Source: Vreelandella titanicae BH1 (GTDB taxonomy: Bacteria > Pseudomonadota > Gammaproteobacteria > Pseudomonadales > Halomonadaceae). Taken from it: 64,000 nucleotides of DNA. The first letter of the stretch is position 1, and each line of letters begins with the position of its first letter. Shown here in pieces: positions 52,610-62,500 of the stretch. The position numbers and the translations under genes are program-made. Location: NCBI RefSeq assembly GCF_000336575.1, contig NZ_AOPO01000017.1, positions 29,374-93,373 on the forward strand, written 5' to 3'. The notes under the pieces were generated by a model, which ran no database searches, was not told the DNA's origin, and saw only the letters and a program-made list of their open reading frames with translations.

Positions 52610-54145
52610 ATGAAACATCTAGAAATTCAGCCCGGCAAAATGACCCTTGCCCAGGCCCGCCAGATCCACGAAGCGCATGTGCCTGTCACGTTACCGGAAA
52701 GCGCCAATGCGGATATCCAGCGAAGCGTCGATTGCGTGAACCGGGTCGTCAGTGAAAACCGCACGGTCTATGGCATTAATACGGGTTTCGGCTTATTGGC
52801 CCAGACCCGAATTGCCAACGAAGATCTTGAATCGTTACAGAGCTCCCTGGTGCTCTCTCATGCCACTGGCGTGGGAAGGGCGATAGACGATGCCCTGGTG
52901 CGTTTGATTATGGTGCTTAAGGTCAACAGCCTGGCGAGAGGCTTCTCCGGCATCCGCCGTGAGGTATTGGATGCCCTGGTGGCACTGATCAATGCCGAGG
53001 TTTACCCGCATATTCCGCTTAAAGGATCGGTGGGCGCTTCCGGTGATTTGGCGCCCCTGGCGCATATGAGCGTTGTGCTGCTAGGCGAGGGCAAAGCCCG
53101 CTACAAAGGGGAGTGGATCTCCGCCGAAAAGGCGTTGGAAATCGCTGGCCTGGCGCCCATCACGCTGGCACCCAAAGAGGGTCTGGCGCTGCTTAATGGT
53201 ACGCAGGTATCGACCGCCTATACCCTGCGGGGGCTATTCGACGCCGAAGATCTGTTTGCGGCGGCGACGGTGTGCGGTTCGCTAACCGTAGAAGCCACTT
53301 TGGGGTCACGTTCACCCTTCGATGCCCGGATTCATGAAGTGCGTGGCCAGCGCGGCCAGATTGACGCGGCCGCCGCTTACCGCCATCTCCTCGGCGAAAA
53401 GAGTGCCGTCGGCGACTCCCATGCCAACTGCGATAAAGTCCAGGATCCCTACTCGTTGCGCTGCCAACCACAGGTGATGGGCGCTGTATTAACCCAGATC
53501 CGTCAGACAGCCGAGGTGCTCGCGGCGGAAATCAACGCGGTTTCTGATAACCCGCTGGTATTTGCCGAGCAGGATGACATTATTTCCGGCGGTAATTTTC
53601 ATGCTGAACCGGTGGCCATGGCCGCTGACAACCTGGCGTTAGCCATCGCCGAGATCGGCTCTCTTGCCGAGCGGCGTGTCTCCTTGATGATGGACAAACA
53701 CATGTCGCAGCTACCGCCATTTCTGGTCGAGAACGGCGGGGTCAATTCCGGATTTATGATCGCCCAGGTTACCGCCGCGGCGCTTGCGAGTGAAAATAAA
53801 GCCTTGGCGCACCCCCATAGTGTCGACAGCCTGCCTACTTCGGCTAATCAGGAAGACCATGTCTCAATGGCCCCTGCCGCCGGTAAGCGATTGTGGGAAA
53901 TGGCGGAGAATGTGTGCGGCATTTTAGCCATCGAATGGTTAGGGGCGTGCCAGGGGTTGGACATGCGCCAAGGCTTGACCACTACCCAGCCGCTAGAGCA
54001 AGCCAGACAACTGCTACGTGCGCGGGTCAGCCACTACAAGCAGGATCGCTTCTTCGCTCCAGATATCGAAGCCGCTAGCGAACTAATACGTGAGCGCACG
54101 TTAAGCCCGCTGGCGCATCCGCATACGTTGCCAAGCCAGTTTTAA
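52610..54145 (+). CDS. hutH: Histidine ammonia-lyase HutH
   Basis: 511 residues from ATG 52610 (AAAGG upstream; an in-frame start at 52565 is less likely). Removes ammonia from histidine to give urocanate. The self-cyclising Ala-Ser-Gly that forms the MIO cofactor is in GSVGASGDLAPLAHM near 142; the active-site Tyr lies in VYGINTGFG near 53, and SSPNQEDHVSM-type SANQEDHVSMAPAAG near 415. The first enzyme of the pathway is the fourth gene of the operon. Followed by a hairpin. Confidence 0.96.
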   Translation: MKHLEIQPGKMTLAQARQIHEAHVPVTLPESANADIQRSVDCVNRVVSENRTVYGINTGFGLLAQTRIANEDLESLQSSLVLSHATGVGRAIDDALVRLIMVLKVNSLARGFSGIRREVLDALVALINAEVYPHIPLKGSVGASGDLAPLAHMSVVLLGEGKARYKGEWISAEKALEIAGLAPITLAPKEGLALLNGTQVSTAYTLRGLFDAEDLFAAATVCGSLTVEATLGSRSPFDARIHEVRGQRGQIDAAAAYRHLLGEKSAVGDSHANCDKVQDPYSLRCQPQVMGAVLTQIRQTAEVLAAEINAVSDNPLVFAEQDDIISGGNFHAEPVAMAADNLALAIAEIGSLAERRVSLMMDKHMSQLPPFLVENGGVNSGFMIAQVTAAALASENKALAHPHSVDSLPTSANQEDHVSMAPAAGKRLWEMAENVCGILAIEWLGACQGLDMRQGLTTTQPLEQARQLLRARVSHYKQDRFFAPDIEAASELIRERTLSPLAHPHTLPSQF

Positions 54146-54153
54146 GGCGTTTC

Positions 54154-54190
54154 ATGCGTTCCCTGTGGCGCTAGGCCATAGGGAACGCAT
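54154..54190 (+). terminator. Hairpin after hutH
   Basis: ATGCGTTCCCTGTGGC, GCTAG-type loop, GCCATAGGGAACGCAT, with only a short TATTA tail. More likely an intercistronic stabilising hairpin or partial terminator before the permease gene than a strong stop. Confidence 0.6.
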
Positions 54191-54221
54191 TATTACCATC
54201 TAACAACAAAGTAGGTTTTTC

Positions 54222-55568
54222 ATGAATGCTATCGTTCTGGCTATCCTAGTGATGGTCGGCTTGAGTCTTGCTCGCGTTTCAGTTGTGTTTGCTCTTATCG
54301 TCGCCACGCTGATAGGTGGATTATATGCGGGTATGCCTATTGGTGAGATTCTTGACGCCTTTAATGAGGGGCTGGGTAATGGCGCCACCATCGCGCTCTC
54401 TTATGCGGTGTTAGGGGCGTTTGCCGTTGCTTTATCCCGTTCTGGTATCACCGAGCTGCTGGCCAGCCGGGCGATTGGACGCTTCCAGTTAGACGAGTCC
54501 GGGGGTAGCCGCCGAACGGTCACCTATACACTGCTGGCGGCGCTGTTAGCCGCGGCAGTCAGCTCGCAGAACTTGATTCCTGTCCATATCGCTTTTATTC
54601 CAGTGCTGGTGCCGCCGCTGCTAAAGCTGATGAATCATCTGAAGCTTGACCGGCGACTGGTGGCTTGTGTGATTACCTTCGGTATCACGGCGCCGTATAT
54701 GTTATTGCCCGTGGGTTTTGGGGCGATATTCCTGAATGACATACTGCTCGCGAACCTCAACGAAAGCGGTGCGGCGCTGGGATTGGAAGTGACCCGCCAA
54801 ATGGTGCCACTGGCGATGGCGATTCCCATTGGAGGAATGGCATTAGGGTTAGCGGTGGCGGTATTTTGGAGTTATCGCAAGGGGCGTGACTACCAAGATC
54901 GTGAGCTGGCCCATGGTGACAAATCGCCCCAAGAAGCTGCACTTTCTCTAGCCGGATGGCAAAAGGCCATGTTGGTTATTTCCCTGGTAGGTACGGTCAC
55001 CGTGCAACTGATGACGGGCTCTATGGTACTTGGCGGCATCTTTGGGTTTGCCTTGCTCTCCATGAGTGGCGTTTTCCGCTGGCATGAGCAGGACGGTATC
55101 TTTACCGAGGGGATGCGCATGATGGCCCTGGTCGGCTTTATCATGATTTCAGCGGCAGGTTTTGCCAGTGTGATGCAGGCCAGTGGCGAGGTGGAAGGGC
55201 TAGTGGCGAGCTCTGCCGACCTTATCGGTGACAATAAAGGGCTGGCCGCATTGATTATGCTGCTGGTCGGTCTTTTTATCACCATGGGCATTGGCTCTTC
55301 GTTTTCGACCATTCCCATTATTGCTTCGCTCTATGTGCCTCTGGCACTGAGCTTTGGCTTTTCACCCATGGCGACAGTGGCATTGGTAGGCACGGCCGCT
55401 GCCTTGGGCGACGCTGGTTCACCCGCTTCAGATTCCACTCTAGGCCCCACCGCAGGCCTCAACGCCGATGGGCAGCATGACCATATCTGGGATAGCGTGG
55501 TGCCTACCTTCCTGCACTACAACATCCCGTTGATTGTGTTCGGCTGGGTTGCTGCTATGGTGCTTTAA
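54222..55568 (+). CDS. Na+/H+ antiporter-type (YuiF/NhaC-like) permease, probable histidine uptake
   Basis: 448 residues with about eleven to twelve hydrophobic segments (SVVFALIVATLIGGLYAGM, ATIALSYAVLGAFAVAL, SQNLIPVHIAFIPVLVPPLL, AALIMLLVGLFITMGIGSS) and the GDAGSPASDSTLGPT loop typical of the family annotated as Na+/H+ antiporter or putative histidine permease (YuiF-like). Placement at the end of the hut operon suggests it imports histidine or urocanate; this is contextual only. Confidence 0.84.
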   Translation: MNAIVLAILVMVGLSLARVSVVFALIVATLIGGLYAGMPIGEILDAFNEGLGNGATIALSYAVLGAFAVALSRSGITELLASRAIGRFQLDESGGSRRTVTYTLLAALLAAAVSSQNLIPVHIAFIPVLVPPLLKLMNHLKLDRRLVACVITFGITAPYMLLPVGFGAIFLNDILLANLNESGAALGLEVTRQMVPLAMAIPIGGMALGLAVAVFWSYRKGRDYQDRELAHGDKSPQEAALSLAGWQKAMLVISLVGTVTVQLMTGSMVLGGIFGFALLSMSGVFRWHEQDGIFTEGMRMMALVGFIMISAAGFASVMQASGEVEGLVASSADLIGDNKGLAALIMLLVGLFITMGIGSSFSTIPIIASLYVPLALSFGFSPMATVALVGTAAALGDAGSPASDSTLGPTAGLNADGQHDHIWDSVVPTFLHYNIPLIVFGWVAAMVL

Positions 55569-55636
55569 ATCAGCTGAATGGATCGAACCGCAATACAATT
55601 TCGTGACGCTTAAGTAGTACCTAATCATACGCCAGC

Positions 55637-55686
55637 GTATGGCCAACGCCCCGCCTTTGTGCGGGGCGTTGGCGTGTTAGGCAGGG
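55637..55686 (+). repeat. Right copy of the hairpin sequence found at both island ends; likely terminator of the hut operon
   Basis: A perfect 13-bp stem GCCAACGCCCCGC / GCGGGGCGTTGGC with a CTTTGT loop (55642-55673), then GTGTTAGGCAGGGCGGG. The tail lacks a T-run. The left copy is at 42898-42946. It lies 69 bases after the permease stop and 11 bases before the att-like site. Confidence 0.78.
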
Positions 55687-55697
55687 CGGGCGGTTGA

Positions 55698-55721
55698 TTT
55701 GACTCCCGCCAGGGACGCCAA
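55698..55721 (+). other. attR-like copy of the tRNA-Arg 3' end
   Basis: TTTGACTCCCGCCAGGGACG plus CCAA, differing from the tRNA copy at 42421 in two bases (C to T, T to C). It could alternatively be the leftover of a different, deleted tRNA gene, since no complete tRNA can be folded here. Confidence 0.65.
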
Positions 55722-56590
55722 ACTCTATCTGCTAATTAGATGCCATTGACATCCATCACGCCTGGACGATGTAGATCGAACTGGAGTGGAAGTCACATCG
55801 TGCGCGCTTGGTTATTGAGACTGCCTTCTATACCAGTGGATGAAATACAGTGACTGCCTGTAAGTGCTTATCGTTTGTTTGGTCGTCTGTGCTGCTGAGT
55901 GGCACGGCTGGACATCTTTACGTCACGAAAACTATGGCTACCAACTTCCGATTTTATTAAAGACAATTTCCACCACTTGATTTTTTCTTGCACGAATAAG
56001 TTCCCAGTCATTTAAAAGGGCTAATGCATACACTCGCTTAAACAATTCTTTGTTCAAATGAGGTGTTAAAATGTATTTCCTCGGTTATTCAGTTGTTTAA
56101 AATAAAGTAAGGGAAGCTGTCTTGATTGATTTTGTTAATAAGAAATCAGTGCATTAGCTTCTGGATGTGGCCTGGAATGGTATGTTTTTAGTCCTTGATA
56201 GTTAGGTTTCTACTGTAAAAAAGCATTAGTTGGCGTCATTTTTTAAACGGAAAATGTATTATTTTTAATGTTTATTTTGTTTGGTAACAGTAAAAAATAA
56301 AACCTAAACTTTGTTTTCTTGGTTAGTTGGCCTGATTTTTATAATAAGTCTGTTGATGTTTTTTTTATCCGAACTATTTTTTAATCAGTGCGTGGCTTTG
56401 CGTGGAAGCTATGCAGCAGCGTTTGTTGCCGCTAGCTTTAGCATTGTTGATAAAACTAATGAAGCTGAAAATTGCTTGCAGATTAAAGTTCATGATGCGA
56501 AGTAGGGCTTGCGTTCTGTTTTAGTAATTTTTAGTTAATTTGTTGCCCGAAAGCTGTTTTAAAATAATCAGTTAAAAGGATCCTCCCATC
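55722..56590. other. Gene-free, AT-rich stretch before the giant gene
   Basis: About 870 bases with no recognisable gene. GC falls markedly after 55900. A 64-codon TTG-started frame at 56311-56505 could give one membrane helix (WLVGLIFIISLLMFF), but it lacks a ribosome site and is not called. The last part (AAAAGGA at 56574) is the ribosome site of the giant gene. The low GC suggests acquired DNA or a long regulatory leader. Confidence 0.5.
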
Positions 56591-59500
56591 ATGGTTACGA
56601 ATAATTTTTCTCAAAGCAGTTTAGATCTCAACGGAAAAATTACCTTGTCCCAACCTACCGCACTGGTGTGGGGGGCAGATGGTCGCCTCTATATCACTGA
56701 GCAGAGTGGTGATGTCAAGGTTTTAACCGTAGCATTTGGAGATCCTAATACAGCAGATAGTGACAGTACGGCAAGTTTCTATGTTGTTGAAGCTGAAACT
56801 GTTTTTTTAGTAAAGGAATTACCTAACCATAACGATGATGGTGCCGAGGGAGGATCTAACAATCGTCAAGTTACGGGTATTGATGTAACCCCGCAATATG
56901 ATGAAAATGGTGACCCGGTCATAATTAATGGAAAGCCGGCAGTCAATATCTATGTGACATCTAGTGATAATCGCATTGGTGCTGGGAGTAGTGGCTCTGA
57001 CACAGGTCTCGATACAAACTCTGGCATCATTACGCGCCTAACGCAGACAGTAGATGGATGGGAAGCACTAGATCTTGTCCGGGGACTTGCTCGTTCCGAA
57101 GAGAATCACTCTCTTAATGGTTTGGAAGTCATACAAGAGTTTGACGATAACGGTCGTTTACTAAGTGAGAGGCTCATCGTTGCTAACGGGGGTAATGCCA
57201 ATGCTGGTGCACCTTCGAATAATTTTTCTGGACAGCAGGAAACGGCCTATAGTGCGGCGATTCTAGAGGTCGATCTTGATCAACTTAAATCCATGGAGAT
57301 CAAAAACGATGATGGCCGCAATTACGTCTATGACATTCCTACCTTAAACGACCCCTCACGCTCTCCGAGCGAAGAAGCGCTCACTGACCCCTTTGGTGGT
57401 AATGATGGCTTCAACGGTGGAAAAATAGACCCTAACGGCCCAGTGCAGATTTATTCTGCGGGGTATCGTAATGCCTATGATGTAGAAGTTACCGAAGATG
57501 GACGCGTCTGGACTTATGATAACGGCGCTAATAATAGCTGGGGCGGTCGCCCTGTTGGGGAGGCGGGGGATAATGGTGGCAATATCGATGCTGAACAAGA
57601 TGAAAACTATATAGCTACCAATCTTAATAACGGTGATGGTAGTGGTAGTGACAGCATCAATACTGAAGCTTGGAATCCTAAAAACCTCGATCAGTTTCAC
57701 GAAATCACTCGATCAGACGATCTCGCTGGCCGGGTTCTTTCCGCTGGTCAGGCGGGCGCCGCCACCTACGTAATGGCGCATCCTGACTTTGACGATCCTT
57801 TAACCCTGGTTTACGGCGGCCACCCGAACCCGACACGTGCCAGTGGCGGTGAAGCTGGGCTCCTCTTTACGCCCAAAAATGGGGTTGAGGACGCTTTCCT
57901 GCTGGTATCTGAAGAGCACTACGACAGTGTTATCGACTGGCTGGTTACTGTTGAGGATGAGTCTAACGGCGTGTCTTCTGGGGATCTTACAAGCCGCGTT
58001 ATTAGCTTAGTTCCTGGAGAGCTGTATTACATTACCGAAAATGGTGAGGCGTACCTGACTAGCGACTATACCCAGACGCCGCCGAGTATCGGAGGATCCG
58101 ATGTACTCGGAACCGCTGGGGTGCCGGCAGATATTGATGACGTGGTGGCCACACTTAACGCTATCGAAGGCAACTATCTCGAAGGAGGATATAACGATGG
58201 CGCAATTGACTCAGGTACAGGGTCGATCAATGGCTTGACCGAATATACGTCGACCGTTTTTGATGATGGTGAGACGAAGATGTCCGGCGCTCTTATGGCA
58301 GTACAGTTGGGCGGTGGCAACCTCATCGTGATGGGGCGGGATGAGAATGGCGTCATGCAAACCGCAAGCGGTAGCGGCGGGGTAAAAGCTGCTGAGAGGA
58401 TCACATTGACGTTGTCAGGTAGTCCTCTTGGGCTGGCTTCTATTGGCGATGACCTATCTGCATGGGATAACCAGGCAGCGTTCCGTGGTTCTGTTTGGGC
58501 AACTGTTTACAGCGGAAGTGGTACCAAAATCGAAATCCTACAGCCCAATAATGGCGCTGTTCCTCTCGCCGGCAGTGAAGCCGCTGATCCGACTGATCAT
58601 GATCTTGACGGCATTAACCATATTCATGATCCATTTGAGTACAGCGCTGCAAATGGTCTCGCGCTGACGCCAGGCGAAGCCATCGTCATGAATTTTCAGC
58701 CTACCGAGGCTCCCTATCCCGGCACCATCGGTGATACTGGTTTGATGGGCGCAGCACTTGATGGTACGACACCGAACCAGGATGCCAACCCGGATCAGGG
58801 GCTTCCCGGCCTTTATGATATCGGCGGTAATATCATTCCCGGTGCCAATGCCGCGCTGTTCCAAATCAAGGAGGTTGTGCCGGGCACTGTGGTCGGCCCT
58901 GTAAATAGCGTTCGTGATGCTATGCATGTGGGTGTTAATCCCAGCAGTGATGTTCAGCGTCTGGTGGCCACAACACAGGTGCTCAACTGGATTGCCGATA
59001 ATGGCAGTGTTGAAGATGGCCAACTGACTGGACTCATGTTTGGCGATGGTACTCAGGCCAACTTCGTACGCCTTGTGTTTGGAGAGGTAAACGGAGAAGC
59101 TGGCTTTGAAGTTGGTTATGAAATCAACGACAACAATTATCAGGCGTTGGCTCAAGTGGCGGTGCCAGGACTGACAGATACTGCTGTTACGCAGGTTGAA
59201 TTATACCTCGAGATCGATATGGCTGACGGCTTCGCCCTCTACGCGGGCTACCGTCTCAATAGCGAGGATGCCTTTACCGAACTGCCTCTGAATGGTTTTA
59301 CGCTGCCTGAGGGTGTTTTACGTGACGTCCTGACAGGTAGTCATACCATCAGCGATGGTGATTCCCAGGCCCCCTCTGGAGCTGCTTTTGGCTTCCTAGC
59401 TGAAACCAGTGAAGGTGCGCCTCTTGCACCGGTTAACTTCGAAAACCTCAAAATAAATGGCTTCGGTAATGAGATTGAGGCAGATTCGGCTGGCGGTGTG

Positions 59501-62500
59501 GGGGCCGAAGGCTCTAATGGTATTGACACTATTATCTATACCGGAACCGATACCGTACTGTCGCCGCTGGATGACAGCGTCGAGAACTTCGATGGCTCCG
59601 GCACCATGGCAGATTTTCATGCCACTGGTAATGGCGGCGACAACGTGATGATCGCCGGGAGTGGCAATAATACGTTTACAGGGGGCGGTGGAGCCGACAG
59701 CTTCCAAGGTACGCTCGATACTATAAACGGTACTGAAATCACCGACTTCACACCCGACGATGAAGTCGTTGTTCAGGGTGCTTCGTTCGATGCCAGCGAC
59801 GTAACCTATCAAGCTGGATCCGCGATCATTACTATCAATAACGAAACGGCAATCACTTTTAGTGGTGAGGGTTTTGAAGACTTCGATCCCAGTACTGGCG
59901 AGTCAGTATTCAGCTTCACGTCCACCGCCAACGGGACGCGCATTACCACTGTACCTGCGTTGACTGCGGTTGCCGCGATCAGCTCGGGGGGGCCCGATAT
60001 TAACAACGTCACCGTACGTGACCAGACAATTGATTTCCTCTCAGACATGACCAACGCTGAGGTTAATGGCTGGGTTAGCGGTGTCACCTCCAAAGATTAT
60101 GTCAACGTAGTCGACATCGACGGCAGTGTCCCCGATGAGCTGCATCAGTCTGAGCGCTCGGCAGAAGATGCCGGCGAATGGGGCTACTCGATTCCGGTCG
60201 AGAACGGTGAATACCTGATCGATATGTATTTCGCCGAGATTTACCATGGTGTGGAAAACAGCAGCGGTACTGGGGCGCGTGTCTTTGACATCAGCATTGA
60301 GGATGCGCTGGTGGAAGATGACTATGACATCATTGGCGATGTTGGTAGCGCAGCAACCGAAGTGATCAAGACCTACGCCGTTACCGTCACTGATGGTGTT
60401 CTCAACATTGGCTTCGATGCCTCGGTCAACCAGGCCAAAATCAGCGGTTTGGTGGTCTGGCAAGTTGGTGGAACCTATGTGCCACCTGAAGATGTAACAC
60501 CACCGGAAGTAGTGTCGATAATGATCGATCAACCTTTCGATAACGACAGTGACATCTTGGCCACAGTAGTGGTTACCGATAACGCTGGAATTAATGTTGA
60601 TTCTATCAATGGTGATGAGCTGATTTTTACCGGTTATGAGCCTGGTGCCGTCTCCCTGGCTGATAACGATGCTATTACACTCAGCAATGATGGCAAGACC
60701 GCTACTATCCAGTACACCATTTCCCCGCCGACAGGTTCTAATGCTTGGGAAAATGGTGCTTTCAAGGTTGGCGTTGCTGCAGGTAGCTTTACTGATACGA
60801 CAGGCCTTGGTATCGCCGCTTTTGAAACGGATGTCATTATTGCCCGGAACCTTGAACAGCTCGTCAAGGGGGCGTTGCAAAGAGCGATAAACGTCGGACC
60901 AACCAGCAACACTATCGATAATAGTCTCGAGGGTGATGATAAAAATACTTATGGCGGTGCCATCACTAATGATCCGATTCTGGGTATCGATCTTGAGGCG
61001 GATGACCCCGCGTATTACTCGCCGAGTACAAAAACAGGCAGTAATATTGATGGTAAAGCCGGAGCAACCGGTAGCAACAGTGGTGGGGTCGATCTGGATG
61101 GTTCTGCCTACCACACCTATCGTGACTCTGCTGCTGGCTCATACACAGCAACCTATGAAGTGCCCAATGGTTTATATGTGGTGGAGCTGCATTTTGCTGA
61201 GCTTTATCAAACCCAGGGCGGCCAGCGCCAGGGTGACTACACGATACAAGGCGAGTTGTTTGCTGAGAACTTTGATGCCTTTATAGCAGCGGGAGGAGCC
61301 GACAAGCCAACCGTTCTTACCAAAAACGTTATAGTGACAGATGGCAAGATCGTTATTGATGTCAATGCGGATAACGGCGAGCCGGGCTTCAACGCCATAG
61401 CTATTTATCAGGCAGTCGACAGCGGTATACCGATTGCCAGCATTCTTTCGATTGAAGCGCCGGAATCGAGCGATGGACAGGTTATTGTCACTGTCCAGTA
61501 CACTGACGATGGCAACATTTCTGGCACACAGATCGGTGCTACCGATGTCACTGTTTCCTCTGCCGCTGGTGCGTTAGTTACTCCTTCGCTGGTGGCTTAT
61601 GATAGCGCCAGTGGCATTGCCACCTATACCTTTGACGCCCCTGAGAGCGGCTGGCAAACCGGGACAATCACCGCTTCAGTCGCCGCCAATGCAGTACTCG
61701 ATAGCGATAACAATGGCAACAGCGCAACGGCTAGTTCGGTTTATGTGAATTACTCGAGCGATGGAGTCATCCTTGAACTTGATTTCGAGAATCCCGGGTC
61801 GCCGCTTGAGGAAGGCGGTTTTGATGGCACGCTGGGTGACGTTGTAGATGATACGGTCTTCACTACTGTGGAGGGAGGCGAACTGATCGTCTGGACATCC
61901 AATGGCGACATTTCACAAGCGGCTGACCCGAGTGCGAATGACTTTATCAAGTATGTGGCACTGGGCGATCCAGCGTTAGAGACGATAAACATTACCTCGC
62001 GCTTTGATAATCCCTTCCCTGCCGCTCTCGCAGCCCAAGAGCTACCAACTGATACTGTCCCGAACTTTGCCCAGCAAGGCATAGTCTTCGGTCTTGGCAG
62101 TCAGGGCAATAATGAGCTCGTCAAGCTAGTGTTCGGTGGTAATGGCGGTAACGGGGTGCAAATCTGGTCCAAAAGCGCCATTGATACAGTCATTCCGCTT
62201 GCGAATATGCTGAGTAATGCCTCAACAACCCTGAATGATATTGCCTCTGTAGAACTGACGCTAGTCGTCAACAAGACAGCCGGTACTGTGACTCCTATCG
62301 TTACTTTCTTCGATACTAACGAAAATGTTCTGGGGGGCTTGCGTGCCGAGGCAACCGATGGTTTCGCAACGGCGTCCCCTGAGGTGTTGCCACCCGCAGT
62401 GCTAAGTAATCTTACTGATCTGAACTCAACAACGGCAGTTGGGGTCACTTCAACTGATTACAACAATCCCATAGAGTCGTTCATGGCTAGTTGGGATTAT

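Larger units (their letters stand above)
42445..55721. mobile_element. Putative genomic island in tRNA-Arg carrying phage remnants and the hut cluster
   Basis: Bounded by tRNA-Arg and the imperfect copy of its 3' end. Inside are an integrase N-terminal remnant, a small-terminase remnant, a truncated higB with intact higA, an Arc-type regulator, unknown small genes, a stray REP-type fragment, and the whole hutC-yjiH-hutIGUH-permease cluster. The integrase is dead, so the island is fixed. It could instead be several insertions stacked at one tRNA, since a hairpin sequence is duplicated at both ends (42898 and 55637). Boundaries are inferred from the repeats only. Confidence 0.6.

Noticed and set aside
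56311..56505. Small membrane protein frame before the giant gene
   Set aside because: TTG start, no ribosome site, AT-rich low-complexity hydrophobic stretch; not supported enough to call.
60041..61114. Long antisense frame (357 codons) and other minus-strand frames in 57.3-63.9 kb
   Set aside because: They run opposite to the giant gene, reflect its codon bias, and show no family or ribosome site.
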